Below, one piece after another: positions 5,427-7,652 of a DNA stretch of 7,652 nucleotides. A program made the translations under genes and the position numbers. Every line of letters starts with the position of its first letter. Position 1 is the first letter of the stretch. The DNA lies in assembly GCA_030607815.1 (NCBI GenBank), contig JAUWJG010000038.1, forward strand, positions 1-7,652. The letters run 5' to 3'. The notes under the pieces were generated by a model. It made no database searches and was not told where the DNA came from. It was given only the letters and a program-made list of their open reading frames with translations. This DNA comes from Candidatus Bathyarchaeota archaeon. GTDB taxonomy: Archaea; Thermoproteota; Bathyarchaeia; RBG-16-48-13; GCA-020355125.

Positions 5427-6704
5427 TTGGTGAAATCTTCTCAAATTTCAGGATTCTATAAACTCTCGTTAGAAGAAAGACTAAAAATTGTAAAAGACTT
5501 TGCCGATCTAACGACTGATGAAGAGAACCTCATTAAGAATACTGGAGCACTAAAGCCTGAAATTGCAAATCATATGATAGAAAACGTCATAGGTACGATA
5601 GCAATTCCTATAGGGATTGCAGTAAATTTCCTAATCAATGGGAAAGATTACTTAATTCCAATGGCAATCGAGGAACCGTCAGTTGTCGCAGCAGCTAGTT
5701 ACGCAGCAAAGATAGCGAGAAAAAGAGGAGGATTTAGAGCAAGCAGTACAGAACCAATTATGATTGGACAAATTCAAGTTGTTAATGTTAAAGATGTTTC
5801 TGCAGCTATGACTGCACTTTTAAAGGCTAAAGATGAAATTATTAAAAATGCAAACGAACAAGACCCAATCCTTGTCTCATTAGGCGGGGGCGCTAAGGAT
5901 TTAGAAGTAAAAATTTTAGATACAGAAACTGGCAAAATGATTATTGTTGAACTTATGATTGACTGTAGGGATGCCATGGGAGCTAATGCAGTAAATACGA
6001 TGGTAGAAGCTGTGGCTCCAATTGTTGAGAAGATTGCAAAAGGGCAAGTTTACTTACGTATCTTGTCTAATTTAGCTGACAGACGTTTAGTTAGGGCTAG
6101 TGTAATCGTTGATAAGGATGCTATTGGTGGTGAAGAGGTCGTCGATGGCATTATTCAAGCCTATACTTTCGCAGTAGCTGACCCTTACAGATGTGCAACA
6201 CATAATAAAGGAATTATGAATGGTATAATCGCTATAGTATTAGCTACAGGTAATGATCATCGAGCGGTAGAAGCAGGAGCTCATGTTTACGCAGTTAAAT
6301 CAGGAAAGTATACTCCTTTAACTGTTTGGCAGAAGAATAAAGAGGGGGATCTAGTAGGTAATATTGAATTACCAATGGCCGTTGGGATAGTCGGTGGAGC
6401 CACAAAGGTGCACCCGATTGCTAGAATTAACATAAAAATTTTGGGTGTAAAGACATCTACTGAATTGGGAGAAGTCATAGCAGCTATAGGTTTAGCACAG
6501 AATTTAGCAGCGTTGAGGGCTCTAGCCGCAGAAGGTATTCAGCGTGGACATATGGCATTACATGCTCGAAATATCGCTATCGAAGTAGGAGCCACCGGAG
6601 ATTTAATTTATGCTATTGCTAAGAAGATGGTTGAAGAGAAAAATATTAAACGAGATAGAGCAAAGCAATTAATTTCCGAGTTAGAAAAAAAAGAGACCCT
6701 TTAA
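5427..6704 (+). CDS. hmgA: Class II 3-hydroxy-3-methylglutaryl-CoA reductase
   Basis: The 425-residue enzyme interconverts HMG-CoA and mevalonate plus CoA, the key step toward isoprenoid lipid chains. It is the class II (Pseudomonas mevalonii) type, without the N-terminal membrane anchor of eukaryotic class I enzymes. Signatures are ENVIGTIAIPIGI (52-64), EEPSV with the catalytic Glu83, DAMGAN (182-187), ATHNKGIMNG with Lys261, TGNDHRA with Asp277, and GHMALHARN with the catalytic His379 near the C-terminal flap. These match Glu83, Lys267, Asp283 and His381 of the P. mevalonii enzyme. Asp146-Pro147, six residues before the GGG turn, matches the Asp linked to NADH preference there. Length is normal. 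TTG at 5427 is preferred over GTG at 5430 because of Shine-Dalgarno spacing. The similarity to bacterial enzymes suggests ancient transfer; the direction of the reaction in the cell is not shown by sequence. Confidence 0.95.
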   Translation: MVKSSQISGFYKLSLEERLKIVKDFADLTTDEENLIKNTGALKPEIANHMIENVIGTIAIPIGIAVNFLINGKDYLIPMAIEEPSVVAAASYAAKIARKRGGFRASSTEPIMIGQIQVVNVKDVSAAMTALLKAKDEIIKNANEQDPILVSLGGGAKDLEVKILDTETGKMIIVELMIDCRDAMGANAVNTMVEAVAPIVEKIAKGQVYLRILSNLADRRLVRASVIVDKDAIGGEEVVDGIIQAYTFAVADPYRCATHNKGIMNGIIAIVLATGNDHRAVEAGAHVYAVKSGKYTPLTVWQKNKEGDLVGNIELPMAVGIVGGATKVHPIARINIKILGVKTSTELGEVIAAIGLAQNLAALRALAAEGIQRGHMALHARNIAIEVGATGDLIYAIAKKMVEEKNIKRDRAKQLISELEKKETL

Positions 6705-6874
6705 GATGTTATGTTTTAACGATATAAGAGAGAAGAAAAAGAGCGGGTTACATCAGCTAATAGAGCCGATTTAGTAAATTTAGATTAAAAAATAAATGTG
6801 ATGAAAAAGAGAAGACGAAAGTATTATCTTGCGTGCTTTTATTGAAAAATCATTGCTGAAAAATTTGATTGTTC

Positions 6875-6909
6875 TTTTTAAGTGAACCATTCGAGTTCAT
6901 TTGACTTAA
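6875..6909. terminator. Dyad and T-tract between convergent hmgA and zinc-ribbon genes
   Basis: TGAAC (6883-6887) and GTTCA (6895-6899) form a 5-bp stem with a 7-base loop, flanked by TTAAG (6878-6882) and CTTAA (6905-6909). A T5 run (6875-6879) could end hmgA transcripts. T5 runs on the minus strand near 6860 and 6846 could end the opposing gene. The rest of the 206-base gap 6705-6910 shows no supported gene. Confidence 0.3.
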
Positions 6910-6910
6910 G

Positions 6911-7552
6911 TTAAATGAGAAAGAAAATAATTAATTCAAACGCCATATAGGCAATAAACCCAACGATACAAGTTAAAATGGCTTTAATAGTTGAAAAGTC
7001 TAAGGCTTGTCTTACAGCAATTGCCATAGCGAATAATCCCCAAACCCCAATAACAAAAGAGATCAGGCCTCCAAGGAAAGGGATAAAGCTAAAGATGAGT
7101 AAGATTCCTGGAGCATCTGAGAAGCCTATTGTTCGGAGAAGCTCTCCATATGTGGCGATGCCACCAAAAATTTTGGTACCTATAATATATGTGATGAAGG
7201 ACCAGATTAACCAACCCACAAGTGATAAAATGAGACCAGAGACTAAACTAGCAAGGATAATAGAAAGATTTACTCCGAGCATAGCTACGCTTATTGCGCT
7301 TCCAAGTCCTGAGGAAACACTGGCAATTATTACAATAAAAAGAGCCTGGAGAGTAGCGGTCTCATCAGTTTCCACTTCATCATATAAAGTAGAGTCTAGT
7401 CTAGCAGCACGGATTATTCTCTCAACAATACTAGTAGAAGCGGATGGTAGCGGTGTTTGTATTGGTCCTTGTTTTTCTATTGGAATTCCACAATAAGGAC
7501 AAAACTCTGCATCTTCAGGGATTTCATTCCCACATTTAGTGCAGAAAGCCAT
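6911..7552 (-). CDS. Zinc-ribbon and Yip1-type multi-pass membrane protein
   Basis: The 213-residue protein begins MAFCTKCGNEIP and carries a CxxC...CxxC zinc ribbon (Cys4, Cys7, Cys18, Cys21). A Pro/Ser-rich linker and a short amphipathic segment (about 42-58) follow, then a Yip1-like domain with about five membrane helices: about 69-92, 96-120, 147-170, 168-184 and 190-213. The end of the domain (IGFSDAPG, FIPFLGG, IAVRQALDFST) is typical of archaeal and bacterial Yip1 proteins. Function in archaea is unknown; eukaryotic Yip1 proteins act in membrane traffic with Rab GTPases, and that role should not be transferred. ATG at 7552 is chosen because it sits 6 bases after GTGAT (7563-7559) and begins right at the zinc ribbon. 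A TTG at 7567 would add five residues but lies before the Shine-Dalgarno sequence. It is monocistronic in view and converges with hmgA. Confidence 0.88.
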   Translation of the reverse strand: MAFCTKCGNEIPEDAEFCPYCGIPIEKQGPIQTPLPSASTSIVERIIRAARLDSTLYDEVETDETATLQALFIVIIASVSSGLGSAISVAMLGVNLSIILASLVSGLILSLVGWLIWSFITYIIGTKIFGGIATYGELLRTIGFSDAPGILLIFSFIPFLGGLISFVIGVWGLFAMAIAVRQALDFSTIKAILTCIVGFIAYMAFELIIFFLI

Positions 7553-7558
7553 CTTATA

Positions 7559-7563
7559 ATCAC
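7559..7563 (-). promoter_or_regulatory. Shine-Dalgarno GTGAT deciding the ATG start of the zinc-ribbon gene
   Basis: GTGAT on the minus strand is 6 bases before ATG at 7552. It lies inside the five extra codons that would follow a TTG start at 7567, arguing for the shorter protein. Confidence 0.5.
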
Positions 7564-7587
7564 ACAAACTCTAAAGGGGTCTTTCTA

Positions 7588-7598
7588 CTATATTAATT
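7588..7598 (-). promoter_or_regulatory. TATA box of the zinc-ribbon/Yip1 gene
   Basis: The minus strand reads AATTAATATAG. Its centre predicts a start near 7567 and a leader of about 15 bases that includes the Shine-Dalgarno sequence. Bases 7599-7652 hold only AT-rich upstream DNA with no supported gene. Confidence 0.45.
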
Positions 7599-7652
7599 CT
7601 TTTATTAATTTTTTAGTAATAATGTAAAAATGAGTTTTTAAATGATAAGAAA

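Noticed and set aside
5351..5461. 36-residue ATG frame overlapping the start of hmgA
   Set aside because: It has no Shine-Dalgarno sequence or suitably placed promoter. The hmgA TATA box and Shine-Dalgarno lie inside it, and the peptide is a low-complexity Lys/Phe mix.
6789..6910. Very short plus-strand frames in the hmgA/zinc-ribbon gap
   Set aside because: All are under 20 codons without properly spaced Shine-Dalgarno sequences; the region is better read as a convergent terminator zone.
6978..7496. 172-residue open frame on the plus strand
   Set aside because: It is antisense to the zinc-ribbon/Yip1 gene, whose zinc ribbon and membrane helices are clearly real. The opposite frame has no recognisable domain and no Shine-Dalgarno sequence.
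1..7652. Search for CRISPR arrays, insertion sequences, tRNA genes and attachment sites
   Set aside because: No regularly spaced repeats, transposase motifs, terminal inverted repeats or tRNA cloverleaf were seen by eye. A tRNA scan would be needed to exclude intron-bearing or split tRNAs.

Overview
The window looks like chromosomal DNA from an AT-rich archaeon. Evidence for this is an archaeal-type 5S rRNA gene, an archaeal ATP-dependent DNA ligase, an archaeal SbcD-related phosphoesterase, a ComB family enzyme, TATA-box/BRE-like promoters about 25 bases before plausible transcription starts, and oligo-T terminators. The phylum cannot be fixed from the sequence alone. A mesophilic or moderately thermophilic TACK or Asgard lineage would fit, but this is inference. 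I see no insertion sequence, CRISPR array, tRNA gene or phage gene.

Layout from left to right. Bases 1-95 (minus) hold the first 31 codons of a membrane protein gene that runs off the left edge. Bases 408-531 (minus) are a stand-alone 5S rRNA gene with its own promoter and T-rich end. Next on the plus strand come comB (2-phosphosulfolactate phosphatase family, probably leaderless), an SbcD-related metallophosphoesterase and, 10 bases further on, a protein with an Sws1/ZSWIM7-type SWIM zinc finger. Bases 3129-3245 (plus) encode a 38-residue single-pass membrane protein with an exact Shine-Dalgarno sequence and a TTG start. Facing these genes on the minus strand is an ATP-dependent DNA ligase. 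Its divergent neighbour is a class II HMG-CoA reductase (plus). The last gene (minus) is a zinc-ribbon plus Yip1-type membrane protein that converges on the reductase gene.

How the genes may work together. The phosphoesterase, the SWIM protein and the ligase suggest a DNA-repair or recombination neighbourhood. The first two are close enough to be co-transcribed; the ligase is convergent and separately expressed. HMG-CoA reductase is the committing step of the mevalonate route to archaeal membrane lipids, although this class II enzyme keeps a residue associated with NADH use. ComB stands alone, without other coenzyme M genes in view.

The most interesting points are the Sws1-like SWIM protein with an extra C-terminal domain beside a nuclease-like phosphoesterase, the unlisted 38-residue membrane protein, and frequent TTG initiation. 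Five of the eight protein starts appear to be TTG, and four of those five have a visible Shine-Dalgarno sequence.
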